From contig CAYYTU010000062.1 in assembly GCA_964474655.1 (NCBI GenBank), forward strand, positions 1-16,911: 16,911 nt of DNA, in the 5' to 3' direction. Under the pieces are notes generated by a model. That model was given only the letters and a program-made list of their open reading frames with translations, searched no databases and was not told the origin of the DNA. The stretch comes from CAYYTU01 sp964474655. Lineage in GTDB: Bacteria; Chloroflexota; Anaerolineae; B4-G1. Both the position numbers and the translations under genes were made by a program. Position 1 is the first letter of the stretch; each line of letters starts with the position of its first letter. Below, piece by piece: positions 6,796-15,218 of this stretch.

Positions 6796-9252
6796 ATGAG
6801 CGTAAGATCGTTGGAAGCGCAGCAACTCTGCCGCAGATGTGACCCAGAGCAGTTTGACTTTGAGACGACCGAGGCGTTGAAGGATCTCAGTGAAATCCTT
6901 GGTCAGGAGCGGGCGGTGGAAGCTGTCCAGTTCGGGATCGGTATTCAGCGCGATGGCTACAACTTGTTCGCGCTCGGTCCCAGTGGCACAGGGAAGCGAA
7001 CCACCGTTATGGAGTTCCTCAAGCAGAGGGCGGCCGAGGAAGCCGTGCCTTCGGATTGGTGTTACGTCAACTCATTTGAGGACGATCATAAACCGCAGGC
7101 CCTGCAGATGCCAGCTGGGCTTGGGATCGAGTTGCGCGGTGATATGGAGCAGCTGGTCGAGGAGCTCCGCACCGCGATTCCGGCGGCCTTTGAGAGCGAG
7201 GATTACCAGACGCGCCGTCAGGAGCTGCAGGAGGAGTTCAAGGAGAAGCAAGAGGAGGCCATCAGCGCGATTCAGGAAGAGGCCGAGGAACGGGATGTGG
7301 CGCTGATTCGCACGCCCGTTGGGCTGGCCTTCGCGCCCATCAAGGATGGCGAGGTCGTGAGCCCAGATGAGTTCCAGAATCTGTCGGAGGAGCGGCGAGA
7401 GGAGGTGCGGGAGGATATCGCCGGACTCCAGGAGCGGCTCCAGGATACGATGCGTCAGGCGCGTCAGTGGGAGCGTGAGGCGCGTGATCGTTTGAAGGAT
7501 CTCGATCGCCAGGTGGCGATGTTCGCCGTCGGACATCGGATCGACGAGCTGAAGGAGAAGTATGCTGATCTGCCGGACGTGGTCGAGTATCTGGAGGCGG
7601 TGCAGGAAGACGTGGTCGAAAACGTGGATGACTTCCGCCGTTCTGACGAGGAAAGGGAGCAGGCAGCGATGATGGGCCTGCCGATGCAACGTGTGCGGGA
7701 GGCCAAGTTCCGCCGTTATCAGGTCAACGTGCTCGTTGACCATAGCCAGTCCGAGGGTGCGCCTGTGATCTATGAGGAGCATCCGGCTTACAACAACCTG
7801 GTCGGGCGCATTGAGCATATGGCGCAAATGGGCGCTTTGGTCACGGATTTCAATCTGATCAAGCCGGGCGCTCTCCACCGGGCCAACGGCGGGTATCTGG
7901 TGTTGGATGCTCGTGATCTGTTGACGCAGCCTTATGCCTGGAACGCGCTTAAGCGTGTGTTGCGCGCTCAAGAGGTGCGGATCGAATCGTTGAGCCAGGC
8001 GTTGAGTCTGGTTAGCACGGTCTCACTGGAGCCGGAGCCGATTCCGCTTGATGTGAAGGTGGTGTTGATCGGTGAGCGGTTGTTGTATTACCTGCTCTAT
8101 GACCTTGATCCCGATTTTGGCGAGCTCTTCAAGGTGGAGGCCGACTTTAGCAGTGAGATGCCGCGCTCCGATGAGAGTCAGCAGCTGTATGCCCGTTTGA
8201 TCGCCACGATGGCCCGGCGCGAGGAGCTGCGGCCTTTCGATCGTCAAGCTGTGGCGCGTGTGATTGATCGCAGCAGCCGGCTGGTGGGCGATAGCAAGAA
8301 GTTATCGACGCATCTGTTGAGCGTCGCCGATCTGTTGAGTGAGGCCGATTACTGGGCCGGCCAGAACGGGAACGACGCTGTCACCGTGGACGACGTGCAG
8401 CGGGCTATCGACGCGCAGATCCGCCGCGCCGACCGGCTGCGGGATCGCGTGCAGGAGCGGATTGAGCGTGGTGTGCTTCTGATCGATACGGAGGGCGCGC
8501 ACGTAGGGCAGGTCAATGGGCTTTCGGTGATTGCGTTGGGCAACTACGCTTTCGGGCGGCCCAGCCGCATCACGGCCCGCGTCCGGCTGGGCAAAGGCGA
8601 GGTGGTCGATATTGAGCGCGAGGTCGAGCTGGGCGGTCCGCTCCATTCCAAGGGGGTGATGATCCTTTCGGGGTTCCTCGGCGCCCGTTACGCTCAGGAT
8701 CGTCCGCTCTCCCTTTCAGCCAGCCTGGTCTTCGAGCAGTCTTACGGCGGCGTCGAAGGAGATAGCGCCTCGCTGGCCGAGCTGTGCACGTTGCTGTCGG
8801 CGCTTTCCGAGGTCGCGCTCAAGCAGTCGCTGGCGGTGACGGGCTCCGTTGATCAACATGGGCGGGTGCAGCCTATCGGCGGCGTCAACGAGAAGGTTGA
8901 GGGTTTCTTCGACGTCTGCCAGGCCCGAGGCCTTACGGGTGATCAAGGGGTGTTGATTCCGAAGGCCAACGTCGAGCATTTGATGTTACGATCGGACGTC
9001 ATCGAGGCGGTGGAGCAGGGCCAGTTTGGCATCTACGCGGTGGAGACGGTTGATGAGGCGTTGGAGTTGTTGACTGGCCTCGAGGCCGGCGAGCGTGACG
9101 AAGAGGGAAATTTCCCCGTGGGCAGCGTCAATCAGCAGGTCGAGGCGCGGCTGGTCGAGCTGGCGGAAAAGCAGCGTGCGTTCGCCGAAGGAGAGGAATC
9201 GGAGAACGGCTCGGATGCGTCATCGGAGGAGACAGGTCACGGTAAGGAGTAG
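6796..9252 (+). CDS. LonB-like ATP-dependent protease (AAA_32 / Lon C-terminal protease domain)
   Basis: This 818-aa AAA+ serine protease is of the YcbZ/LonH-like branch. The ATPase part has Walker A GPSGTGKRT (61-69) and a Walker B-like GGYLVLDARDL (365-375). A long charged coiled-coil insert (about 130-300, rich in E, R, Q and K) splits the two motifs. This is typical of the AAA_32 family and unlike classical LonA, which has an N-terminal substrate-binding domain. The protease domain (about 560-765) carries the Ser-Lys dyad: Ser657 in EGDSASLAEL and Lys700 in GGVNEKVEG. The last 50 residues are acidic and probably disordered. AGGAGGT lies 7 nt before ATG 6796. It likely degrades specific or damaged proteins in the cytoplasm; the usp gene follows after 9 nt. 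Confidence 0.95.
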   Translation: MSVRSLEAQQLCRRCDPEQFDFETTEALKDLSEILGQERAVEAVQFGIGIQRDGYNLFALGPSGTGKRTTVMEFLKQRAAEEAVPSDWCYVNSFEDDHKPQALQMPAGLGIELRGDMEQLVEELRTAIPAAFESEDYQTRRQELQEEFKEKQEEAISAIQEEAEERDVALIRTPVGLAFAPIKDGEVVSPDEFQNLSEERREEVREDIAGLQERLQDTMRQARQWEREARDRLKDLDRQVAMFAVGHRIDELKEKYADLPDVVEYLEAVQEDVVENVDDFRRSDEEREQAAMMGLPMQRVREAKFRRYQVNVLVDHSQSEGAPVIYEEHPAYNNLVGRIEHMAQMGALVTDFNLIKPGALHRANGGYLVLDARDLLTQPYAWNALKRVLRAQEVRIESLSQALSLVSTVSLEPEPIPLDVKVVLIGERLLYYLLYDLDPDFGELFKVEADFSSEMPRSDESQQLYARLIATMARREELRPFDRQAVARVIDRSSRLVGDSKKLSTHLLSVADLLSEADYWAGQNGNDAVTVDDVQRAIDAQIRRADRLRDRVQERIERGVLLIDTEGAHVGQVNGLSVIALGNYAFGRPSRITARVRLGKGEVVDIEREVELGGPLHSKGVMILSGFLGARYAQDRPLSLSASLVFEQSYGGVEGDSASLAELCTLLSALSEVALKQSLAVTGSVDQHGRVQPIGGVNEKVEGFFDVCQARGLTGDQGVLIPKANVEHLMLRSDVIEAVEQGQFGIYAVETVDEALELLTGLEAGERDEEGNFPVGSVNQQVEARLVELAEKQRAFAEGEESENGSDASSEETGHGKE

Positions 9253-9261
9253 GGTGCGGCG

Positions 9262-10104
9262 ATGAGTGAGCAGGAGGAAAGGGTAGCGATTCGTAGAATC
9301 CTGGTGGCGCTGGATGCTTCGCGGCATAGCCTGGCGGCGCTCAGAGGGGCAGCCAAGCTGGCCCATAGCCTGGAGGCGGAGTTGGAGGGGCTTTTCGTCG
9401 AGGATGCGGATCTGCTGAAGGTGGCGGGTTTGCCGATGGCGCAGGAGCTACAATTCCCTCTGGGCATCAAGGTTCGGTTGGACCTGGCCCGGATGGAGCG
9501 TCAGTTGCGGGCACAAGCGTCCCGGGCGCGTCAGGCGTTGGCCTCGGTCTGCCGGGAAGAGCAGGTTGAGTGGACGTTTCGTGTCGTGCGCGGTGATGTC
9601 TCCGCGGAGATCCTGGAGGCCGCGGCCAGGGCCGATCTGTTGAGTCTGGGCAAGGCCAGTCGGCCCCTGATCCAACGCGAGCAGACCGGTTCGACGGCCC
9701 GGGCGGCGGCCACGCAGGCGCCGCGCTCGGTGCTATTGATCCCTCGGGAAGCGGATATACGGTCTCCTGTGGTTGTCCCGCATAATGGATCGCCTCTCGT
9801 CCGGCGGGCGATGGTGCTGGCCGCCCGGCTGACCCAGGGTCTGGGAGGGTATTTGTCCATCCTGGTGCTTTCCGACGACCCTGACGCGGAACACGACGTG
9901 CAGAAGCAGATCGGCGACTGGCTTGGGGGGCAGGATCTGGTGGTGCGGTATCGCGAGCTGGCAGGGATCGGGGTGAAGACGTTGCTCGACGGCGTTCGAA
10001 CCGAGGGCGGCGGGTTGCTGGTCCTGAGCAATGTGATTTTTGGGGCGGGCGATGTCGATGCCTTGCTGGATGCGCTTGAGTGTCCAGTCTTGTTGGTGCG
10101 GTGA
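9262..10104 (+). CDS. Universal stress protein (UspA), two tandem domains
   Basis: This 280-aa cytoplasmic protein is made of two Usp folds. Domain 1 (about 10-160) starts RRILVALDASRHSLAAL, with the Asp of the ATP pocket, and ends GSTARAAATQAPRSVLLIP, where the usual G-x2-G-x9-GS nucleotide loop is only partly kept. Domain 2 (about 167-280) starts SPVVVPHNGSPLVRRAM, ends DALLDALECPVLLVR, and lacks the GS element, so it is probably non-binding. AAGGAG lies 12 nt before the start and within the end of the lon-like gene, so expression should be coupled. The neighbouring protease points to a protein-stress role, by inference. A terminator follows 24 nt after the stop. Confidence 0.88.
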   Translation: MSEQEERVAIRRILVALDASRHSLAALRGAAKLAHSLEAELEGLFVEDADLLKVAGLPMAQELQFPLGIKVRLDLARMERQLRAQASRARQALASVCREEQVEWTFRVVRGDVSAEILEAAARADLLSLGKASRPLIQREQTGSTARAAATQAPRSVLLIPREADIRSPVVVPHNGSPLVRRAMVLAARLTQGLGGYLSILVLSDDPDAEHDVQKQIGDWLGGQDLVVRYRELAGIGVKTLLDGVRTEGGGLLVLSNVIFGAGDVDALLDALECPVLLVR

Positions 10105-10127
10105 GTGGAAGCGACGACTCATCAAAG

Positions 10128-10162
10128 AAGCCCCCCTGTGTAAACAGGGGGCTTTGCTTTTC
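10128..10162 (+). terminator. Intrinsic terminator of the phosphoesterase-Lon-Usp operon
   Basis: AAGCCCCCCTGT and ACAGGGGGCTT pair through 11 bp with one bulged C and a GTAA loop, followed by a T-rich tail TTGCTTTT. It sits 24 nt after the usp stop codon on the same strand, so it should end the plus-strand operon. Confidence 0.9.
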
Positions 10163-10324
10163 GGTTCTCTGGGACTTTGCGTGGTGCTCAGAGCCGGGTA
10201 CAAACCCGCTACGAGTCTTAAGTTGACGTATATGGTGACACACCCCCGCTGAGCAGTCTCCAGCTATCGACCACGCGAAATCCCAAAGAGCCTGCTTTTC
10301 AAATTGATCTGGGGCGGGCGTGGG
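10163..10324. other. Convergent intergenic region with a small hairpin
   Basis: No gene is visible between the terminator and the end of the bactofilin gene. A short hairpin, CGGGT-ACAA-ACCCG extended by AG/CT with one bulge (about 10192-10210), is the only structure seen. No U tract follows it on either strand, so I do not call it a bactofilin terminator. Confidence 0.4.
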
Positions 10325-10870
10325 TTACTTCTTCTTTTGCTCTTCGTTCTTCTTCTCTTGTTTCTCTTCTCGCTTGGGTTTGGGTTGAACGTCGACGACG
10401 GTGGGAGAGGCTTTGGACTCTGGCTTTGTTTCTCCCTTAGGCGCTTCAATCATCGGCGGCTCGATGTCGGCGTGCATCGTTGTCTGCCCACGCAAATAGG
10501 CGCCTTCGTTGAGCAATAGCGAGTTCACTTTCAGATCGCCCCATACGCGGCCCGTCTCCAGAATCTCTACCCGGTTACCGCTGATGTTGCCTTTGACTGC
10601 GCCGGCCACGGAGATGTTGTTGGCTTTGATGTCGGCCACAATTTTGGCGCTTTCGCCTACGATTAGATTGCCGGTCACGTCGATGGAACCCTCAAAGACG
10701 CCGTCCACGCGGGCGCCGCTATCGGATTGAATGTCGCCCTTGAAGTAGGCGTTGGGGCCGATGATGCTTTCGACCTTTTTCGAGGGAGTAGCGGGCGTGG
10801 GCGATGGTTTCTTGGCCTGCTTTTCCTCTTCTTGCTCTTCTTGCTTTTTACCTCTTCCAAACATAGACAT
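10325..10870 (-). CDS. Bactofilin family cytoskeletal protein
   Basis: This 181-aa protein should self-assemble into nucleotide-independent filaments, often at the membrane. The bactofilin core (about 33-130) shows the short right-handed beta-helix repeats, with regular glycine and hydrophobic turns: SIIGPNAYFKGDI, VDGVFEGSIDV, LIVGESAKIVADIKA, ISVAGAVKGNISG, VEILETGRVWGDL. It is flanked by disordered charged tails: an E/K/P-rich N-terminus and a C-terminus ending KREEKQEKKNEEQKKK. The C-tail is long for the family. ATG 10870 has GGAG 8 nt upstream; ATG 10864 is a close alternative. It has its own promoter, although the DUF4446 gene lies just upstream on the same strand. Confidence 0.93.
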   Translation of the reverse strand: MSMFGRGKKQEEQEEEKQAKKPSPTPATPSKKVESIIGPNAYFKGDIQSDSGARVDGVFEGSIDVTGNLIVGESAKIVADIKANNISVAGAVKGNISGNRVEILETGRVWGDLKVNSLLLNEGAYLRGQTTMHADIEPPMIEAPKGETKPESKASPTVVDVQPKPKREEKQEKKNEEQKKK

Positions 10871-10921
10871 ATCCTTTTCTCCTTTCCGAGTATGGCTTTC
10901 AGTCTCAATCGGGCTGGCAAG

Positions 10922-10950
10922 ATGATACAATGGAGCTCTTTTTTTGTCAA
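10922..10950 (-). promoter_or_regulatory. Sigma70-type promoter of the bactofilin gene
   Basis: On the minus strand a perfect TTGACA (10945-10950) is followed after exactly 17 bp by TATCAT (10922-10927). A run of A follows the -35. The predicted leader is about 45 nt. The promoter lies between the DUF4446 stop codon (10968-10970) and the bactofilin start, so bactofilin can be made independently of its upstream neighbour. Confidence 0.85.
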
Positions 10951-10967
10951 CGTGGGCCTTCTGGGCC

Positions 10968-11450
10968 TTAGGTGACGGTCTGGCGGGCTTTTTTGAGGGC
11001 TTCTTCTTCTTCTTCGGTCAGCTGGCGGTTGGAGAGCCATTTCTCCACCGGTTTGGCGTAGACGCGGGTCGCGTCGCGCCCGTAGAGCGCGGAGATGACG
11101 ACGCCGTTGCCCTCGCCGTTGGTCAGCGCCAGCGAGAAGCTCTGATCGCCGCCGGTATGTTCGTAGGCCTGGTAGCGCACCAGCCCCACGGCTTGGACGG
11201 TGCGAGCCAGCGTGGCGTCGATCCGATCGGCGCGGGAGGTCAATCGCTCAGTCCGGGCTGTGGTTTCGGAGAGACGAGAGGTCAGCCGCTCCAGCATAGC
11301 CTTCGAGTCGGCATCCTCGTCCTCGGTGAAGAGCCCTTCGTGGTATTGCTGTAGCTGGTGGATGCGGCCTTGTAGATCGAAGATCCACAGGACGCCGACC
11401 ACCAGTAAGACCGTCAGGGCCAGGGCCCAGATTAATAGAGCGATCTCCAT
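10968..11450 (-). CDS. DUF4446 family membrane-anchored coiled-coil protein
   Basis: This 160-aa protein of unknown function has one N-terminal membrane helix (about 5-24), a heptad-rich coiled coil (about 48-95, LERLTSRLSETTARTERLTSR), and a conserved C-terminal domain. The pattern VGLVRYQAYEHTGGDQSFSLAL, GVVISALYGRDATRVYAKPV and the acidic tail LTEEEEEALKKA are the DUF4446 signature. Topology predicts the C-terminal part in the cytoplasm. ATG 11450 is used; AGGAGG lies 12 nt upstream, a long spacing, and no better start exists. Position next to a bactofilin gene makes a membrane adaptor for the filament possible; that is inference only. Confidence 0.85.
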   Translation of the reverse strand: MEIALLIWALALTVLLVVGVLWIFDLQGRIHQLQQYHEGLFTEDEDADSKAMLERLTSRLSETTARTERLTSRADRIDATLARTVQAVGLVRYQAYEHTGGDQSFSLALTNGEGNGVVISALYGRDATRVYAKPVEKWLSNRQLTEEEEEALKKARQTVT

Positions 11451-11520
11451 ACGGTTGCTAATCCTCCTGACTTGGCATAGCACGTTAGTTACATTATCGG
11501 TGGGCGTGCCACTGTCGTCA

Positions 11521-13926
11521 CTACTTTACTTCTACTGCTCCTAACATGACGCGGTCGCCGGCTAAATCGCCATCTAAGTTTACCACAGGAAGGCGGCGAA
11601 GGGAAGTCATACCGTACATACCCACCTCCAACCAATAGCGGCCCTCTGGCACGTCGGGTGGGATTTTCAGGCGATAGGGATCGATGAGGGTCTGACCGGG
11701 TAGCCACTTGGGGAACCAGAGGTAGGTGGGACAGGAACCGCCCAACGGCGTGTAGTCGTGGCCTGTGACCGTATGCCCGCTGCTGTCGATCAGATGGATG
11801 AAGACGGTGGCGCTATCGCGGGGGGCGACCAGGGCTTGCCAGACGAGTGTTAGGTGGATCGCGCGGCCGGCTTCAACCGGCAGTGGCTCGCTCCATATCC
11901 CTTGCCGCGTGCGCAAGCCGGCGCGGGCGCGGGCCTGTGTCAGCCCGACCTGATTGTCCAGGTTGGCCAGCAGGCCCTCCAACGTCTGCCGGGACGGCAT
12001 TTCTGGGTTGGGGCGGACGGTAATGGCGTCTAATTCGATCTGGGTCTCGCCATCGGAGAGCGGCAATGGAGATCGGTCGTTGGTTAGGTCGCTGTATCCC
12101 AGCCGCAAGGGGTACTCTCCCGGCCGGAGATGGAACGGGATAGGAACCTCGTAGCGAGTTGCCACCACCTCGCCGGGCTCCCACTGGGGCGTCAGCAAGC
12201 GGCTATCGGTGGTCCAGTTTACCTCGGTTCCGTCCTCCGCTCCCAGCCGCGCGTGTGGCATCCAAATCTCGTCCAGCGGCTCCTCGATGCGTTGGTAGAG
12301 GATGAGGGGCAGCGGCTCGCCCCCGTGAACCGTCGTCGTGGGCAGGTCGTAGCCCAGGAGCTGGACGCGCCCGTCGACCCAGACGTCTAGCGGATACGAC
12401 GGGTCGAGGTCGCTTGTCGGCGGCGGCTGAACGCGGTAGAAGGCCCCTTCCGGTATCAGGCGGAAGCCCTCCTGGCGGATCGGGGCTCGATCGTCGGGCA
12501 CGTAGATCGGTCCGTCCTCAATGTGTTCCCAGATCCAGGTGGGCCAGGGCTTGGCGGTGGAGGCGTAGACGAGCGTCAGGTCCTCCTCGCGTAGCGTTTC
12601 GCCCTCTGTATAGGCGTGGACCCAGAGCGGCGTCAGGTGCTCCCAATCGGAAATCAGCACGGCTCCCTCTCCCTGGCCTTCGAAGCGCTGGTAAACGTCC
12701 TCCACCCAATCGTTGGCGGCGGTGAAATCGTGGAGGGAGATGCCGCGGGAGAGGTTCTGGACGCCGCGGGCGATGGGCCAGGGCAGCAGGCAGACGATGA
12801 GCAGCCGGAAGAGCATCGTGCGGGGTTGATGATCCAGCGTGTGCGTGGCACGATCGACGAGGCCGATCATCTCCTTGACCCCCAGGCCGATGGCAATCGC
12901 CAGCCCCGCGAAGGGGATCAGCAGGTAAGCCATCACGTCCTGTACCGTGTTGAGCGTGAAGAGCAGATGGCCCATCAGGAAGACGTAGATCAAGTATGCT
13001 GGTTCGCGCCGCCGCCGGGCGAGCCAGGCGAGCCCGATCACGATTAGCGCGATCATCGGCAGCAGGTACTGGAGCCGCAGCAGCGTCCAGAAGACCATCG
13101 CTCGGTCGGGCTGATCGGCCAGGCCGAAGTGAAAGAGGTTCCCGCGCAGGCCTCGGGCGGTGATGTGGCGCAAGAAACCGTCGAGCGTGTTCATATCTGT
13201 GGGGCCGAAGGGCGCGTTGGGGCTGCGCAACGGATAGTATAGCAGCGGCGTCAGGCCCAGCAGCGCGCAGCCGGTCAGCGCCAACAGCGTGCGCCATTCT
13301 TGTAAGATGCGAGGGTGGACTATCAGGATGAAGGCCGCGTAGGCTGGGACGCCCATCATCGTGATCGGATGGTGCGTGGCGGCCAGGCCCACCGTGACCG
13401 CGAAGGCAAGCAGCCAGCGGTCGCTTCCGGTGCGCCACCAGCGGATCAGTAGCCAGAGGTGTGTGATCGCCAGCGCTGCGCTGATGATGTGCGCGTTGGC
13501 GTGGATAGCGTGCTGCCAGAGATCAGGGGCCACGGCGAGGGAGAGAGCAGCTACCAGCGGCGGGGCGAGGCGTAATGCATCGGTGGCATCTCGTCTGGAG
13601 TTTGCAGTGCTTAAATCCCAGACGATCAGGTAGACCGCGGTTACCGTCCAGGCTCCGGCGGCGGCGGACAGTAAGTTGGTGCGGAAAGCGATCGTTCCGA
13701 GCGGTATGAGCACCTGCCAGGCCTTCGCCAGCAAAATATAGAAGGCGTAGCCCGGCGGGTGGGCGATGCCCAGGATAGCCGGCACGAACTGGTACTCAGA
13801 TGGATCGCCGAACAGGGTTCCGGGCGCAGCGGTGGCGACGTAAAGCGCGAAAGCCGCTCCAAACAGCAAGCAGCAGGAGATAGGGAGCAGATAGCGGGGA
13901 GTGGAGGGCCGAGGGTGGTTGGTCAT
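11521..13926 (-). CDS. DUF2723 polytopic membrane protein with C-terminal extracytoplasmic domain
   Basis: This 801-aa protein has about ten or more membrane helices in its first 420 residues. It opens with the DUF2723 signature FGDPSEYQFVPAILGIAHPPGYAFY (split around 39-63), in which the acidic pair of GDxxEY resembles the catalytic loop of GT-C glycosyltransferases of the PMT/ArnT type. The C-terminal half (about 430-801) is soluble, beta-rich and probably outside the membrane, with repeated strands such as VDGRVQLLGYDL and HLTLVWQALVAPRDSATVFIHLID. A lipid-linked sugar transferase acting on the cell surface is plausible but unproven. Its ATG overlaps the folP stop in an ATGA, so the two are translationally coupled. 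Confidence 0.85.
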   Translation of the reverse strand: MTNHPRPSTPRYLLPISCCLLFGAAFALYVATAAPGTLFGDPSEYQFVPAILGIAHPPGYAFYILLAKAWQVLIPLGTIAFRTNLLSAAAGAWTVTAVYLIVWDLSTANSRRDATDALRLAPPLVAALSLAVAPDLWQHAIHANAHIISAALAITHLWLLIRWWRTGSDRWLLAFAVTVGLAATHHPITMMGVPAYAAFILIVHPRILQEWRTLLALTGCALLGLTPLLYYPLRSPNAPFGPTDMNTLDGFLRHITARGLRGNLFHFGLADQPDRAMVFWTLLRLQYLLPMIALIVIGLAWLARRRREPAYLIYVFLMGHLLFTLNTVQDVMAYLLIPFAGLAIAIGLGVKEMIGLVDRATHTLDHQPRTMLFRLLIVCLLPWPIARGVQNLSRGISLHDFTAANDWVEDVYQRFEGQGEGAVLISDWEHLTPLWVHAYTEGETLREEDLTLVYASTAKPWPTWIWEHIEDGPIYVPDDRAPIRQEGFRLIPEGAFYRVQPPPTSDLDPSYPLDVWVDGRVQLLGYDLPTTTVHGGEPLPLILYQRIEEPLDEIWMPHARLGAEDGTEVNWTTDSRLLTPQWEPGEVVATRYEVPIPFHLRPGEYPLRLGYSDLTNDRSPLPLSDGETQIELDAITVRPNPEMPSRQTLEGLLANLDNQVGLTQARARAGLRTRQGIWSEPLPVEAGRAIHLTLVWQALVAPRDSATVFIHLIDSSGHTVTGHDYTPLGGSCPTYLWFPKWLPGQTLIDPYRLKIPPDVPEGRYWLEVGMYGMTSLRRLPVVNLDGDLAGDRVMLGAVEVK

Positions 13927-15200
13927 TGTTCAGAGCTGGGGTGCAATGCCGGGCCTCGTCGGCGCACGATGGCGTCCGTCATACGGGCCACGCAGCCCAT
14001 CACCTTCACATCGTGGACTCGCACGATGTCCGCGCCTCGTGCAATACAGAGCGCGACGGTGGCGGTCGTGCCTTCCATTCGCTCCTCCACTGGCAGATCC
14101 AGCGTGTGGCCGATGAATGACTTACGGGATGGCCCCACCAGGATCGGATGGCCCAGGACCTTCAATTCATTCAGACGGTCCATCAGCTCCAGGTTTTGCT
14201 GCACGGTCTTGCCGAAGCCCAGGCCGGGATCCACGATGATGTTTTCGTGAGCGATGCCGGCTTCGAGCGCTGTCCCCACGCTTGCCCGCAGCTCTCGTAC
14301 CACATCGGCCATCAGGTCCTCGTAGTCGATCCCGACGTAATGACCACCGAGTTGTTCGTGCTGCACGGCGTCCTTGGGGCGGGAGCGATTGTGCATCAGA
14401 ACGATGGACACGCCGCGCTCCGCCACCAGAGACGCCATTTCGGGGTCCATTCGCAACCCCCAGATGTCGTTGACCAGGTCTGCGCCCGCGTCCAGGGCGA
14501 CCTCGGCCACCTTGGCCTTGTAGGTGTCGATGGAGATCGGCACCTCGAACGTCACGGCCAGGCGCTCCACGATGGGGATGGCCCGCGCTATCTCCTCTTC
14601 GGCGCCGACAGGTTCCGAGCCGGGACGGGTGGATTCCCCGCCCACGTCCAGGATGTCCACGCCGGCCTCGACGAAACGCTCGGCCTGGGCCAGAGCAGTT
14701 TCGATCGCGTCGTCGTGTTGGATCAGGCCGTCGCCGGAGAACGAATCTGGCGTGGCGTTGACGATACCCATTGTGTAAGTCCGCTCTCCCCAGGCGAAGC
14801 GTCGACCGCCAAGGGTGCTCCCGTGCGTCAGTCGTCCATCGTAGCGGGCTAGAGCCTGCTCGAGCTCGTCCGCGATGGCCTGGAGGGAGGGCAGGGGTTG
14901 CGTCCGGAGCTTGCGGATCAGTCGTCGGTAGTGGCGCCGGGTGCCCAAGAGCAACACGTCAGCCCTCTCTCTTTCGCCGAAGTAGATATCGCCTGGAATG
15001 GCGGTCTCGGCCCCCAGCGAGAGCATCTCTTGCTTGAGGAGGTTGGCTGCGGCGTAGCCGACGTGCTCCAGCTTGATCACCCGCAGGATGCCCTTGGGGG
15101 CCATAATTTTAGCGCCGGCGGACGAGACGCCGATCTTTTCCATCTCGTCTTTCAGCTCGCTGATCTGGTTCAGGCTCAAGATGCGCGTGTTAAATCCCAT
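13923..15200 (-). CDS. folP: Dihydropteroate synthase with N-terminal extension
   Basis: This 425-aa cytoplasmic enzyme condenses 6-hydroxymethyl-7,8-dihydropterin diphosphate with p-aminobenzoate to dihydropteroate in folate synthesis. All TIM-barrel motifs are present: MGIVNATPDSF (144-154), DVGGESTRPG (185-194), SIDTYKA (223-229), NDIWG (244-248), LMHNRS (268-273), DPGLGFGKT (324-332), GPSRKSFIG (356-364) and RVHDV (394-398). About 135 residues precede the catalytic domain, in contrast to about 280 residues in total for E. coli FolP; such long forms occur in other bacterial phyla, and the role of the extension is unknown. AAGGAGG lies 13 nt before ATG 15200, inside the end of cysC. No other folate genes are visible nearby. 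Confidence 0.95.
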   Translation of the reverse strand: MGFNTRILSLNQISELKDEMEKIGVSSAGAKIMAPKGILRVIKLEHVGYAAANLLKQEMLSLGAETAIPGDIYFGERERADVLLLGTRRHYRRLIRKLRTQPLPSLQAIADELEQALARYDGRLTHGSTLGGRRFAWGERTYTMGIVNATPDSFSGDGLIQHDDAIETALAQAERFVEAGVDILDVGGESTRPGSEPVGAEEEIARAIPIVERLAVTFEVPISIDTYKAKVAEVALDAGADLVNDIWGLRMDPEMASLVAERGVSIVLMHNRSRPKDAVQHEQLGGHYVGIDYEDLMADVVRELRASVGTALEAGIAHENIIVDPGLGFGKTVQQNLELMDRLNELKVLGHPILVGPSRKSFIGHTLDLPVEERMEGTTATVALCIARGADIVRVHDVKVMGCVARMTDAIVRRRGPALHPSSEQ

Positions 15201-15218
15201 CGTATCGGTGGGGCCTCC

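Noticed and set aside
7072..7971. Minus-strand open frame of 299 aa
   Set aside because: It lies wholly inside the lon-like gene on the opposite strand, and its Leu/His/Arg-rich product is a typical shadow of the charged coiled coil.
10191..10215. tRNA-like stem-loop
   Set aside because: The CGGGT-ACAA-ACCCG hairpin recalls a T-arm, but no acceptor stem, anticodon arm or D-arm can be drawn around it.
12518..13438. Minus-strand open frame of 306 aa in another phase of the DUF2723 gene
   Set aside because: The Arg/Pro/Ala-rich product lacks hydrophobic segments and motifs; the 801-aa frame has clear membrane helices and the DUF2723 signature.
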